A stretch of DNA of 64,000 bases from Rhodococcus antarcticus (GCF_026153295.1 NZ_CP110615.1:1550001-1614000); one strand, 5' to 3'; counted from the first letter of the stretch, positions 48,087 through 56,612 are shown. Program-made: numbers and translations. The notes: generated by a model from the sequence alone, not told the origin.

Positions 48087-48731
48087 TCAGGTCCCGCCCA
48101 CCGTGGCGGGACCGTCCGGGCGGCCGAGGCCGTCGAAGACCACGCCCGTCACCCACCGGGCCAGCAGCGTCGGGTCCACCGGTCCACCGGGGCGGTACCA
48201 CTCGACCAGCGAGTTGACCGTGCCGAAGAGCAGCCTGCTGATGACCTCGGGGGGGATGTCGGCCCGCAGCGAGCCCTCGTCGACCGCGGCCCGCACGAGC
48301 GTCGCGAGCTCGTCGCCGATGAGCCGCCGACGGGTCAGGGCCTCGAGCTCCACCGCGCTGTTGCCCCGCACCCGCAGCAGCAGCGTGACGGCGGGGAGGT
48401 GGTCGAGCAGGATCTGGACGGACTCCTCGGTGGCGGTGCGCAGACGCTGGAGCGCGCTCGTGCCGGGGGCCGCGCTCGTGGCCGTGCGCACGGCCGTCGT
48501 GAGCCCGTCCAGCGCCTCGTCCAGCGCCGCCGACAGCAGCGCCTCCTTGCTCGCGACGTGGTGGTAGATGGCCGACTTGGTCAGCCCGAGCTCCTTCGCG
48601 AGGTCCCCGATGCTGGTGGCGTCGTAGCCCTTCGTGTTGAACAGGTCGATCGCACGTCTCAGCACGGTCTCCTGGTCGTAGCCTGGGCGCCCGCGCCGGG
48701 GTGGGGCCGGCGGTGGGGCGGGTGCGGACAC
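48087..48731 (-). CDS. TetR family regulator, probable PaaR
   Basis: A 214-aa regulator. After a Pro-rich lead the helix-turn-helix ATSIGDLAKELGLTKSAIYHHVASKEALL (about 38-66) is evident. The C-terminal domain (VISRLLFGTVNSLVEWYRPGG, WVTGVVFDGL) resembles acyl-CoA-responsive TetR proteins. It converges on paaE and is the obvious candidate for the site at 44125-44138, though the regulator is at the operon's far end, so the pairing is inferred. Confidence 0.85.
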   Translation of the reverse strand: MSAPAPPPAPPRRGRPGYDQETVLRRAIDLFNTKGYDATSIGDLAKELGLTKSAIYHHVASKEALLSAALDEALDGLTTAVRTATSAAPGTSALQRLRTATEESVQILLDHLPAVTLLLRVRGNSAVELEALTRRRLIGDELATLVRAAVDEGSLRADIPPEVISRLLFGTVNSLVEWYRPGGPVDPTLLARWVTGVVFDGLGRPDGPATVGGT

Positions 48732-48769
48732 GGTGGGGATCGTCGCACGGGCGCCGGACGGGGGATGCC

Positions 48770-50263
48770 TCAGCCGTGCCCCGGGCCCGGCTCCGACCCC
48801 CTGCGTGGCACGGTGAACAGCGGGGCCACCTCGACCCCGCCCTGGCCGTGCAGCAGGACCTCGTCGTCCGCCCGGAGGCGGGTGTCGGCGCCGAGGTCGA
48901 CCAGCTCGCCGTCGCGCGCCGCGAGGCTCAGCCACGCGCCCGGTCCGAGGTCGAGGTCGGACACGAGCGCTCCGTCGGCCGGAGCCCCGTGCTCCACCGT
49001 GTACCGCAGCAGCCCTTCCGGGGCCTGGCGCAGCCGAAGACCGATCGCGTAGGGCTCGGGGGGCTGTGCGCGCATCGGTATCCGCAGCAGTCTCGCGACG
49101 GCGGGGACGGAGCCGCCCTGGACCACGACCGAGACCAGCACGACCACGAAGATGATCCGGTACACGCGTGCGCCGTCGTTGATGTTCGCGTTCAGCAGGA
49201 AGATCCCCAGCAGGATGGGTACGGCGCCCTTGAGCCCGGCCCAGAGCACGAAGATCCGCTCGTTGCGGCTGAGCTTCACCGGGATGAGCAGCAGGCCGAC
49301 GAGGACCGGCCGCACGAGCAGGATCATCAGCCCGGCCAGCGCCAGCCCGACCAGCAGGTCCGACCCGGAGAACAGGTTGGTGACGGAGACCGTGAGGCCG
49401 AGGATGGTGAAGGCGACGATCTCGGCCAGGCTCGCCAGGGCCGAGGTGAACCGCTCGATCTCGGCCTTGTAGGGGCCCTGGGTGTCCCCGACCAGGATGC
49501 CGGCGAGGAAGACGGCCAGGAAGCCCGACCCGTGCGCGACCGCGGCGAGACCGTAGATCGCGGCGGCCCCGGTGAGGGTGCGCAGCGGGTAGAGGCCCTC
49601 GTTGGGCAGCTGGACGTGCTGGGTGACCCACCGCAGGCCGAGTCCGCCGACCACCCCGACGGCCAGGCCCACCGACATCTGCAGCGCGAAGTCCCCGACT
49701 CCGGAGAGCACGGCCCCGACACCACCCCCGGTGGCACCGAGGATGGCCACCAGGATCGCGATGCCGACGGGGTCGTTGGCGCCGGACTCGCCCTCCAGGA
49801 TCGTGCCGGTGCGTCCGGTGATCTCCCGTCCGCCCAGCACCGAGAACACCACGGCGGGGTCGGTGGGGGCGAGGGCGGTGCCGAGCAGCAGCGCGACGCG
49901 CCAGTCGAACCCGAACAGCAGGTGGGCGGCGGCGGCGAGCCCGGCGGCGGTGACCACCGTCCCGGCGATGCCGATCCAGAGCACCGCACCGGTGGCCCGG
50001 CGGAAGCGTCGCCAGCCGATGCCCATGCCACCGTCGAACAGCACGACGATGAGCGCGACGGTGACGATCCGCTCGTCGAGCCGCTCGGTCAGGTCACCCA
50101 GCGCGGGCCACACGTCGGAGGCGATCGCGGCGCCGACGAGGAACATGGCCGGTGCCGGCACCCGCAGCACCGCGCTCAACCGGTTGGCGAGCAGGGCCAG
50201 GACCAGGGCACCGCTGACGAGCAGGACTACCAGGCCGAATCCGGTGATGTCGTCGGTTCCCAC
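48770..50263 (-). CDS. potassium/proton antiporter (CPA1, CvrA-like)
   Basis: A 497-aa membrane antiporter with about 12-13 helices. The ion-binding helix has LEGESGANDPVGIAILVAILGA with the Asp of the ND pair, and LLGTALAPTDPAVVFSVLG is the unwound helix. WAGLKGAVPILLG is also typical. The C-terminal 100 residues are a TrkA_C-like cytoplasmic domain (ALVSDLDLGPGAWLSLAARDGELV, ADDEVLLHG). GTG 50263 chosen. Confidence 0.9.
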   Translation of the reverse strand: MGTDDITGFGLVVLLVSGALVLALLANRLSAVLRVPAPAMFLVGAAIASDVWPALGDLTERLDERIVTVALIVVLFDGGMGIGWRRFRRATGAVLWIGIAGTVVTAAGLAAAAHLLFGFDWRVALLLGTALAPTDPAVVFSVLGGREITGRTGTILEGESGANDPVGIAILVAILGATGGGVGAVLSGVGDFALQMSVGLAVGVVGGLGLRWVTQHVQLPNEGLYPLRTLTGAAAIYGLAAVAHGSGFLAVFLAGILVGDTQGPYKAEIERFTSALASLAEIVAFTILGLTVSVTNLFSGSDLLVGLALAGLMILLVRPVLVGLLLIPVKLSRNERIFVLWAGLKGAVPILLGIFLLNANINDGARVYRIIFVVVLVSVVVQGGSVPAVARLLRIPMRAQPPEPYAIGLRLRQAPEGLLRYTVEHGAPADGALVSDLDLGPGAWLSLAARDGELVDLGADTRLRADDEVLLHGQGGVEVAPLFTVPRRGSEPGPGHG

Positions 50264-50347
50264 GGTGCCAGCCTGGCCCGGCGGCACCCGTGCCGCACGA
50301 GGGGGGTCCGCCGTCGTCCGAAATGTCCCGCTCGTGGTGGACGACGG

Positions 50348-51718
50348 TCACCGCAGCGCGCGGACGGGTTCGGGCTCGGCCGCGTGCAGCCCGGGGTCGG
50401 TCGCCGGCAGCCGGCGCTGGCGGGCGGAACGGTCCCCGGTGACCTCGAAGCGGACCACGACCTCGGGTACCCCGGACGGGGCGCGGTGCGCGTCGAGCTC
50501 ACGCACGACCCAGCCCCGGCCGAGCTCGTCGTGCACGACGTCCGCGCCCGCCCGCCAGGTCGGCGCCGAGCTGCTGGTCGGGGACCGCTCGGCGCCGTCT
50601 CCTTCCGCGGGTTCGACGGGCAACCCCCGGGCGGGGGAGGGCGTGGCCGCCGGCAGCAGGCTCAGCTGCTCCTGCGGTGAGAGCCCGCCCAGGTGCACCC
50701 CCAGCAGGCGGGCCCCGGCGCCGGACTCCTCCTCGGCGTCCAGGCCGGTTGCGGCCACCACGGCGGCGAGGGCCCGCACCGCCGCCCCCCGTAGGAGCCC
50801 GAGCTCGGAGGTGGCCTGCGGAACGGTCACCGCTCGCCCCACCACGGCGAAGTCGGTGTCCTTCAGCCGGACGGTGACCGTCCTGGCCCCGACCCCCGCC
50901 TGCAGCAGACGGGCGTGCGCGGCCACCAGCACCCGGTCGAGGACCGGCCCGAGCTGCGACGCGGGGGTGTCGAACTCCAGGGTCTGCTCGGCCGAGACCG
51001 ACTTCGGCCCACGCCACGGGGTGACCACGCGCGCGTCCCGGCCGTGGGCCATCTCCCGGACGCTCGTGCCACCGGCGGTACCCAGCAGCCGCTCCAGGGT
51101 GCGCACCGGCTGCGCCCGGACCGCGGCGACGGTGTCGATGCCGAGCTCGGTGAGCCTGGCCGCCGCGACGGGACCCACCCCGGGCAGCGCGGTGACCGGC
51201 AGCGCGTCCAGGAAGGACTGCTCGGCGTCGCGCGTGACCACGAGGACCCCGCGCGGCTTCGCGGCGGTGGAGGCGAGCTTCGCGACCAGCTTGGAGGCGC
51301 CGGCACCGACCGACACCCGCAGACCGGTCTCGTGCAGGACGGCGGCGGCGACCGCGGACACCAGCTCGTGCACGCCGTGGTCCGCGCCGCCGACCTCGAG
51401 GTAGGCCTCGTCGACGCTGACCTGCTCGAGCACGTCGGTGAACCGTTGCAGCACAGCCATGATGGCCACGGAGTGCGCCCGGTAGGCCTCCATGCGCGGG
51501 TGGACGAAGACCCCCTGGGGGCAGCGGCGCCGCGCCGTGGCCATCGGCATCGCCGACCCGACCCCGAACCGGCGCGCCTCGTAGCTGGCGGTGGCGACGA
51601 CCCCGCGCCCACCCAGGCCGCCGACGATGACCGGCGACGACGCCAGGGACGGCTTCTGCCGCTGCTCGACCGAGGCGAAGAATGCGTCCGCGTCGACGTG
51701 CAGCACCACCGGTCCCAC
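50348..51718 (-). CDS. dinB: DNA polymerase IV
   Basis: A 456-aa Y-family translesion polymerase. LHVDADAFFASVEQ (catalytic Asp), YEARRFGVGSAMP, and QVSVDEAYLEV with the SVDE acids are intact. The thumb LPGVGPVAAARLTELGIDTV and the little-finger region GPKSVSAEQTLEFDT follow. The C-terminal extension of about 100 residues is not part of the core. GTG 51718 lies just before the family N-terminus. No beta-clamp motif is clear to me. Confidence 0.95.
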   Translation of the reverse strand: MGPVVLHVDADAFFASVEQRQKPSLASSPVIVGGLGGRGVVATASYEARRFGVGSAMPMATARRRCPQGVFVHPRMEAYRAHSVAIMAVLQRFTDVLEQVSVDEAYLEVGGADHGVHELVSAVAAAVLHETGLRVSVGAGASKLVAKLASTAAKPRGVLVVTRDAEQSFLDALPVTALPGVGPVAAARLTELGIDTVAAVRAQPVRTLERLLGTAGGTSVREMAHGRDARVVTPWRGPKSVSAEQTLEFDTPASQLGPVLDRVLVAAHARLLQAGVGARTVTVRLKDTDFAVVGRAVTVPQATSELGLLRGAAVRALAAVVAATGLDAEEESGAGARLLGVHLGGLSPQEQLSLLPAATPSPARGLPVEPAEGDGAERSPTSSSAPTWRAGADVVHDELGRGWVVRELDAHRAPSGVPEVVVRFEVTGDRSARQRRLPATDPGLHAAEPEPVRALR

Positions 51719-51896
51719 TGGCCACCCCCTCCACCCGACCTGCCCCAGGGTGCCCGGGCCCCGGCCGGCGCGCGCGACCACGCCGGCCTGGAGGTCGTGG
51801 CCAGCTCCCGGTGCCGCAGCTGGTCGGTGCGCCCGGCGGGGTGTGGTCGCCGACGTGAGCCGCGGCGATGCGTCCTCGTGGACGTGTTCCTCTGGT

Positions 51897-51923
51897 GGGT
51901 GTCCGAGGGGGGACTTGAACCCC
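51897..51923. repeat. left attachment site (27-bp copy of tRNA-Leu 3' end)
   Basis: These 27 bases are identical to 56420-56446, which cover the 3' end of tRNA-Leu(GAG) and four flanking bases. After the repeat the sequences diverge, and no acceptor stem, D arm or anticodon follows, so this is not a second tRNA. It marks the distal end of an element inserted at the tRNA. Confidence 0.85.
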
Positions 51924-52018
51924 TGCCTGATGGACGCTTCACCTGGTCTGACCTGGCCTCTACACTGCGGAAGCCCGTTCGGGGCTGCGCGCGTGAGCAG
52001 AGCCGATCCCATCGAGTG

Positions 52019-52031
52019 TTGACGCCGTCAA
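52019..52031. promoter_or_regulatory. TTGACGCCGTCAA palindrome
   Basis: TTGACG and CGTCAA are exact inverted repeats around one C, about 95 bp upstream of the PASTA-type gene; a second TTGACG lies at 52063-52068. They may be an operator or a -35 element for the element's first gene. No clear -10 follows. Confidence 0.35.
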
Positions 52032-52124
52032 CGTGTCTCAGCACTCGCTGGCCCTTCTGGTCTTGACGCTGATCGGACATTCGGACGGTCCCGCGCGCGT
52101 GTGCGGGATGACCACGGGGGATCG

Positions 52125-52760
52125 ATGACGCAACCGCAGGGGCCGGACTTCACGAAGGGCCCAGACCAGCAGGGTGGTCCGCCACCGCAGAACTACGGGC
52201 CCCTGCCGGGGTACGGCGGACCTCCGCCCGGCGCGAGCCAGCCCCCGCAGTGGGCACCGCCACCACCGGGTGCGGGCGGGACCAAGAAACCAAAGCGCTG
52301 GCCGTGGATCGCCGGGGGTGTGATCCTGCTGCTGATCGTGATCGGCGCGGTAAACAGCAAGAAGGACCCGGCAACAGTTGCGTCGCCTCGAACTACGACG
52401 ACGGTCGAGACGACCGCGCCAGCTGCTCCAACAGCGTCACGGACAACTACAGCTCAGGCGAGTCCAACGACAACTCCTACGCCGACGCCCGTCCCTGCTG
52501 CGCCGGCCCCGACGGCAGCCGCACCCGTACTGGTGCCGATGCCCAGCGTGGTGTGCATGAATCTCCAAGACGCGCAGAACAAGATCCAGGCCGCCGGGGT
52601 GTTCTTCTCACGAAGCAACGACGCCACAGGTAGGAACCGTCTACAGATTTTGGACCGGGACTGGATCGTGGTGTCGCAGATGCCTGCCCCGGGGGTGCCT
52701 ATCGGCGAGGGAGATGCCGTGCTGTCGGTCGTCAAGTCCACCGAGCCGAACAACTGCTGA
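52125..52760 (+). CDS. membrane-anchored protein with C-terminal PASTA-like domain
   Basis: A 211-aa protein: Pro/Gly/Gln-rich cytoplasmic N-terminus (1-55), one membrane helix PWIAGGVILLLIVIGAV (about 59-75), a Thr/Pro/Ala-rich extracellular linker (about 84-136), then a domain PSVVCMNLQDAQNKIQAAGVFF...VVSQMPAPGVPIGEGDAVLSVVKS that fits PASTA, a muropeptide/beta-lactam-binding fold. Two cysteines may pair. No kinase domain is attached. GGGGGA precedes the ATG. Confidence 0.8.
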   Translation: MTQPQGPDFTKGPDQQGGPPPQNYGPLPGYGGPPPGASQPPQWAPPPPGAGGTKKPKRWPWIAGGVILLLIVIGAVNSKKDPATVASPRTTTTVETTAPAAPTASRTTTAQASPTTTPTPTPVPAAPAPTAAAPVLVPMPSVVCMNLQDAQNKIQAAGVFFSRSNDATGRNRLQILDRDWIVVSQMPAPGVPIGEGDAVLSVVKSTEPNNC

Positions 52761-52769
52761 GGAGTAGAC

Positions 52770-53129
52770 GTGGGAATCATCAGGAAGACGACCAGCCTCG
52801 GAACTCTCGGGCTCGTGAACTTCCGCGGCAAGGACGAGCGGGCGAACAACTACGCGAAGCAGACCCGAAACGCCGCCCGGGCGCAGGTCGCTCAGAACGC
52901 CATGCAGCTCGAGCTACAGCGGCAGCAGCTCGCCGCCCTGGATCACGGCAACGTCCGGGAGGAGGTGCGGGACATGCGACAGGAGTTCCCGCCCATCGCC
53001 CCGATTATGCCGCCGCAGCCGATCCCGGTCGGTCCTCCGCCGGGTTGGTATCCGGACCAGCACGACCAGCAGCTGGTGCGCTGGTTCGACGGCACGCAGT
53101 GGACCGAGTTCACGCAGCGGCGCCAGTAG
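52770..53129 (+). CDS. DUF2510 protein
   Basis: A 119-aa protein. The first 75 residues are a charged, Gln-rich helix (ERANNYAKQTRNAARAQVAQNAM...), and the C-terminus PPGWYPDQHDQQLVRWFDGTQWTEF is the DUF2510 tryptophan-rich domain of actinobacterial membrane proteins. No membrane segment is present. It begins 9 bp after the PASTA-type gene with GAGGAG in front, so they form an operon. Function unknown. Confidence 0.82.
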   Translation: MGIIRKTTSLGTLGLVNFRGKDERANNYAKQTRNAARAQVAQNAMQLELQRQQLAALDHGNVREEVRDMRQEFPPIAPIMPPQPIPVGPPPGWYPDQHDQQLVRWFDGTQWTEFTQRRQ

Positions 53130-53146
53130 CTCCGGACGAGCGTCAG

Positions 53147-53178
53147 CGCCCCCAATTTCTGAGCGGAGGGTGGGGGCG
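53147..53178 (+). terminator. stem-loop after DUF2510 gene
   Basis: CGCCCCCA (53147-53154) pairs perfectly with TGGGGGCG (53171-53178), loop 16 bases, 17 bp after the stop. There is no U-tract. A plausible terminator. Confidence 0.45.
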
Positions 53179-53350
53179 TGGTCGTTGCGGGAGCCACCAC
53201 CTCGGGTCGCGTGAGCGAGCAGCCCCGGGTGGTGGCCTACCAAGCCCGACACCCGGGTGTGAATCGGGGAGTGCCTGGCGGGCAGACGGTGGTGGGGCGG
53301 CCGTACGGTCGACTCGGGGGGTGGCCGACCGGCCGGTGGCCGTGGCGAAC

Positions 53351-53623
53351 CTACCGGGCGGCCCGGGCCTGCTCCTGCTCGATGAGCAGCAGGAGCCCCT
53401 CCAGGCTCGCCAGCACGTGCCGGTTCACGTCCTGGGCCTGGACCATCGCCGGGAAGTGGTCGGCCAGGCCCAGCGCCCCGAGGTGGGAGTACGGCGGGTG
53501 ATCAGTGCCAGCGACCTGCGCCCGGGCGGTGGCCACTGAGTGCTCGCGGCGGACCGCGGCGATGCGCTCACGGAGGCGGTCGGCGCGGGCGCGGCTGGCA
53601 GCGGTGGCGCGCATGGCAGGCAT
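53351..53623 (-). CDS. hypothetical protein, 90 aa
   Basis: A small helical protein, basic at the N-terminus (RATAASRARADRLRERIAAVRREHS) and ending in VLASLEGLLLLIEQEQARAAR, with a central GTDHPPYSHLGALGLADHF. No known domain. The ATG at 53623 lacks a good ribosome site; 53614 is an alternative. It is the only minus-strand cargo gene apart from the integrase. Confidence 0.5.
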   Translation of the reverse strand: MPAMRATAASRARADRLRERIAAVRREHSVATARAQVAGTDHPPYSHLGALGLADHFPAMVQAQDVNRHVLASLEGLLLLIEQEQARAAR

Positions 53624-53702
53624 GGTGCGCGCGACCCACGACGGAAGCGGACCGCGCAGCTGGAACGCCCTACGATCCCCGCACACGACACGAGGGGGAC
53701 GA

Positions 53703-54185
53703 ATGCGCACACGAGGGACGATCCTGGCCGCGCTGCTGATGACGGGCGTGCTGGCGGGGTGCAGCGGGCAGGCCGGGGAGTCCGCCGCACCCGCGACCAA
53801 GACCACGACCACCACGGCGGCCCCCACGACCACCGTGCCGCGGCCGACGACGACCGTGCCGACTACGACGCCGCCGTCACCTGCGGTGACCACCACGGCG
53901 GCACCCGCCGCCCCCGTGGCCACCATCCCCCGCCCGGGAGCCCAGCAGGCCGACAACCTGTACGCGGGGCTGGTCAGGATCGAACCGCTGTTCGCCAAGA
54001 AGAGCCGGGACACCCTCGTGTCCCGGTCCCGCGACCAGTGCACCAGCATCCTCCAGGGGCTCCCCGACGAGAAGCTGATTGACAACGCGATCTCGCGCTT
54101 CACCGCCCCGGGCCTGGACGGCATCACCCGCCAGCAGGCGTTCGAGGTGAACGACCTCATCCGCAGCGGCGGGTGGTGCGTGTAG
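53703..54185 (+). CDS. lipoprotein with Thr/Pro-rich linker
   Basis: A 160-aa secreted lipoprotein: signal MRTRGTILAALLMTGVLAGC with lipobox LAGC (Cys20), then a Thr/Pro/Ala linker (about 28-75) and a compact C-terminal helical domain of about 80 residues with two cysteines (DQCTSIL, GGWCV). The linker resembles that of the PASTA-type protein in the same element. The domain is unknown to me. Confidence 0.8.
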   Translation: MRTRGTILAALLMTGVLAGCSGQAGESAAPATKTTTTTAAPTTTVPRPTTTVPTTTPPSPAVTTTAAPAAPVATIPRPGAQQADNLYAGLVRIEPLFAKKSRDTLVSRSRDQCTSILQGLPDEKLIDNAISRFTAPGLDGITRQQAFEVNDLIRSGGWCV

Positions 54186-54231
54186 CCCGGACGCAGGCCC
54201 CCCCAGCGCCCTCACGAGGAGGACGCCGGGG

Positions 54232-54692
54232 GTGTCGTTCGTCGGGGTCACGAGGCACCGTCCCGGCCATGACCCGCTGGACCCGTGGCACCACCTGCGT
54301 GAGCGCCACCCTGACGTTCTCGTCCACTGTGACCGCCAGCTGCGACACCCGTCGCTCGGGGAGTGGGACGGGCGCAGCACGGTGCACCTCGACTCCCGGC
54401 TCGAGCAGGCCGCCTGCCGCTGCACCCTCACCCACGAGCTCGTGCACCTGTGGCGCGGCCCTGGCCCAAGGGACCCGGCTGGCCGGGCGCGCGAGGAGGA
54501 CATCGTCGACCAGGTCGCGGCCCGGCCGCTCATCACCCTGCCGGACCTGCTGGACTCGATCCTCCGGGGCCAGGGCACCCCGAACCACAGGGACCTGTGG
54601 GTCAACGAGCCCACGTACCTGACGCGGCCGAGACGCTGCGCCCGGACGAGCAGGACTGGATCGACAAGCAGCTGCTGGAGCGGGTCGCGTGA
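54232..54692 (+). pseudogene. HExxH metallopeptidase-like gene, frameshifted
   Basis: The frame from GTG 54232 encodes VTRHRPGHDPLDPWHHLRERHPDV and then THELVHLWRG, an HExxH zinc motif as in phage-borne IrrE-like proteins. After NHRDLWVNEPTYL (about 54620) the natural continuation AETLRPDEQDWIDKQLLERVA is found in another frame, ending at 54692. One frameshift separates them. Either the gene is broken or the sequence has an error there. GAGGAGG lies upstream. Confidence 0.6.
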
Positions 54693-54862
54693 GGAACTCG
54701 CAGCGGGTGAGCTGTGCCCCTGTGCCGGAGCAGTGGCTCACCCCCGACGGCTGCTACCTGCTGCCGATGGGCCCAGACGGCCCGAACCATGGCGACTGGA
54801 TCGACGCGTGGGACGCCACCGTGGAGGGGCGCGACGCCGAGGCCCCGGACGAGGGCTGCTGA
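54689..54862 (+). CDS. small hypothetical protein, 57 aa
   Basis: GTG 54689 overlaps the stop of the metallopeptidase-like gene (GTGA), and its own stop overlaps the next start (TGATG). The peptide contains EQWLTPDGCYLLPMGPDG and an acidic tail GRDAEAPDEGC. Both overlaps and G/C third positions support it as real. No family known. Confidence 0.55.
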   Translation: MRNSQRVSCAPVPEQWLTPDGCYLLPMGPDGPNHGDWIDAWDATVEGRDAEAPDEGC

Positions 54863-55116
54863 TGACCGACCTACAGTGCGCGGTCCTGGCGTTTGAGGCG
54901 CGCACCGTGTGGTGGCGGTACGTCGGCGCGAAGGAGGAGGCGGTGCTGGTCGAGCTGGGGCTGAGCCCCACCCGCTACACCCAGGTACTCGTGCAGGTGC
55001 TGGGGGAGCCGGAGGCCGCGGCCGTGGAGCCGCTGGTGGTCAGGCGCCTGCAGCGGCTTGCGGACGCCCGGCGGGCAGGGCGCGCTGCTCGAGCACCTGG
55101 GGCAGGGCGAGGGTGA
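54862..55116 (+). CDS. DUF3263 protein
   Basis: An 84-aa helical protein: TDLQCAVLAFEARTVWWRYVGAKEEAVLVELGLSPTRYTQVLVQVL...PLVVRRLQRLADARR matches DUF3263, a family common in mycobacteria and actinophages and predicted to bind DNA through a helix-turn-helix. Its last 77 bp overlap the integrase 3' end on the other strand. It may regulate the element. Confidence 0.8.
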   Translation: MTDLQCAVLAFEARTVWWRYVGAKEEAVLVELGLSPTRYTQVLVQVLGEPEAAAVEPLVVRRLQRLADARRAGRAARAPGAGRG

Positions 55117-56274
55117 GCGCCCGGGACATCGCCGACGCAGCAGCCGCGGCGGAGCGCCGGTCGATGTGCCCGTACTTGCCGATGGTGGTGGTGATGTCTC
55201 GTGGCCGAGCTGGCCCCGTATCACCGAGAGCGGCACCCCGGCCTGGATGAGGATCGACGCGCACGAGTGCCGCAGGTCGTGGATCCGAAGCCGCTTCCCC
55301 AGCCGCTGACCCTCGAGGGCGGGGGCGATCTCGTGGCCGACGGCGTCGGTGCGCCGCGCGATGCGCTTGCTGCCGGTGCGGGCTCCCCCTGGCCAGCCGG
55401 ATGGCGGGCTGCCACACGTTGTCGTGGAAGGTGGCTGAGCGGACCGGGTCCCCGCGGGTGTTGGTGAAGACCAGGAAGTCACCGCCGCGCTCGGCCAGCA
55501 GCGGCTCGAGCAGGTCGACAGTCTCGGCGGGGAGCTCGACGGTACGGCGCGAGCGCGCGGACTTCAGCGGGCCGAGGCGGAAGCCCTCCCGGCGGCGTAC
55601 TTCCAGGCCCGGACGCTGCGGATGGTGCTGTTGTCGCGGTCAACGTCGGACACGCGCAGCGCGGTGGCCGCACCCCAGCGGAGCCCGGTGGCCAGCAGGA
55701 ACGTGACCAGGGGCTGCCAGTAGGTGGGGACGTAGCCGAGGAGCACCGCGAAGTCTGACGGCGTCGGGAACACCATTTCCTCCCGCTCCGTGCCTGGTAG
55801 CCGCCGCCCCTTGCACGGGTTCGCCCCGATGTGCTTGGCGCGCAACGCCCCCCGCAGCGCCGCGGACAGGAAGCCGCGCTTGTTGGCCACCAGTTTCCCC
55901 GCGCCGCCGAGGCCGTTCATCCACCGTCCCACCGCCACCTCGTCCAGGGCGGTGATCGGGGTGGCACCGATGGTGGGCGCGACGTCCCGGGCGACGTAGG
56001 AGCGGTAGCGGCGCCGGGTGCCCCCCTCAATGCCGGAGAGCTGCTCGATGTAGGCGGTGCACCAGGAGCCCACCGTGATCAGCGGCCGGCCGTCGTCGAG
56101 CACACTGGCGATCTCCGGCGCGCGGACAGACCCGACCTGGTTCAAGAGCTTGCGCCACTGGGTGGCCCGCTTCGGATCGTCGAAGGACAGCGACCGTTGG
56201 GTGCCGTCCTCGCGCGACAGCACGGACGTGTAGCTGGTTCCGTCCTGGCGGGTGCGCGTGCGGATCGACGACAC
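55040..56274 (-). pseudogene. tyrosine recombinase (phage integrase), three apparent frameshifts
   Basis: Combined product about 410 aa. Frame 1 gives the N-terminal SAM-like part and TGLRWGAATALRVSDVD (first catalytic Arg). Near 55590 the frame moves to FRLGPLKSARSRRTVELP...FHDNVWQPAIRLARG; near 55385, at a run of five C, it returns to RLRIHDLRHSCASILIQAG and QLGHE; near 55205 it shifts again to DITTTIGKYGHID (Tyr nucleophile). All catalytic residues exist but not in one frame. GTG start at 56274, 150 bp from the tRNA, consistent with tRNA-targeted integration. Confidence 0.75.
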
Positions 56275-56286
56275 GGCTGCTCGCCT

Positions 56287-56317
56287 CCGTTCGGAGCCGA
56301 AACCGGCCGTTCGGAGC
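56287..56317. repeat. direct repeat CCGTTCGGAGC x2 near att
   Basis: CCGTTCGGAGC occurs at 56287-56297 and 56307-56317, 20 bp apart, between the integrase start and the att repeat. Each copy contains the imperfect palindrome CTCCG-TT-CGGAG or part of it. Position and two-turn spacing fit integrase arm-type sites or an integrase operator. Confidence 0.4.
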
Positions 56318-56419
56318 GGCTCGGTGCAGCCGTCGGAGGGACGATGCCGTCAGCTGCGGTTGACCGCCGATCCGCGCCGATCGCGGCAGGTCGCTGACCT
56401 GCCAGTTCGTGTCATCTCA

Positions 56420-56446
56420 GGGTGTCCGAGGGGGGACTTGAACCCC
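56420..56446. repeat. right attachment site at tRNA-Leu 3' end
   Basis: Identical over 27 bp to 51897-51923. It covers the acceptor and T-arm 3' portion of tRNA-Leu, so the integration keeps the tRNA whole. Confidence 0.85.
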
Positions 56447-56508
56447 CACGCCCGTTAATAGGGCACTAGCACCTCAAGCTAGCGCGTCTGCCATTCCGCC
56501 ACTCGGAC
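56424..56508 (-). tRNA. tRNA-Leu(GAG)
   Basis: An 85-nt class II tRNA. Acceptor strands GTCCGAG and CTCGGAC pair fully; the anticodon loop CTTGAGGT gives anticodon GAG, reading CUC. A long variable arm (TGCCCTATTAACGGGCG) and the T arm GGGGGTTCAAGTCCCCC confirm leucine. CCA is not encoded. Its 3' end is the target of the integrated element. Confidence 0.96.
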
Positions 56509-56612
56509 CGAGCACCGGCCCGTGGGCCCGTGCGCCGCATGAGGTTAACCGATCGACCCACCCCACCCAAACCGGCCCCGGGACCGTCGGACGGGGGTGG
56601 TAGGAACACGGG

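Larger units (their letters stand above)
51719..52124. other. intergenic junction with att site
   Basis: A 406-bp gene-free stretch between dinB and the first gene of the integrated element. It contains the left att repeat (51897-51923) and a palindrome (52019-52031). Nothing else is recognised. Confidence 0.6.
51897..56446. mobile_element. integrated mini-element at tRNA-Leu(GAG), about 4.5 kb
   Basis: The stretch is bounded by the 27-bp direct repeat and has a tyrosine-integrase gene next to the tRNA. Its cargo (PASTA and DUF2510 proteins, a lipoprotein, a metallopeptidase-like and a DUF3263 gene) differs from chromosomal metabolism, and base composition is a little lower in GC with more AAC/CAG codons. 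The integrase is frameshifted, so it is probably a stranded remnant of a phage or integrative plasmid. No replication or structural phage genes are present. Confidence 0.8.

Noticed and set aside
51897-51985. Second tRNA-Leu gene
   Set aside because: Only the 3' end is present; there is no anticodon arm or acceptor partner, so it is an att copy.
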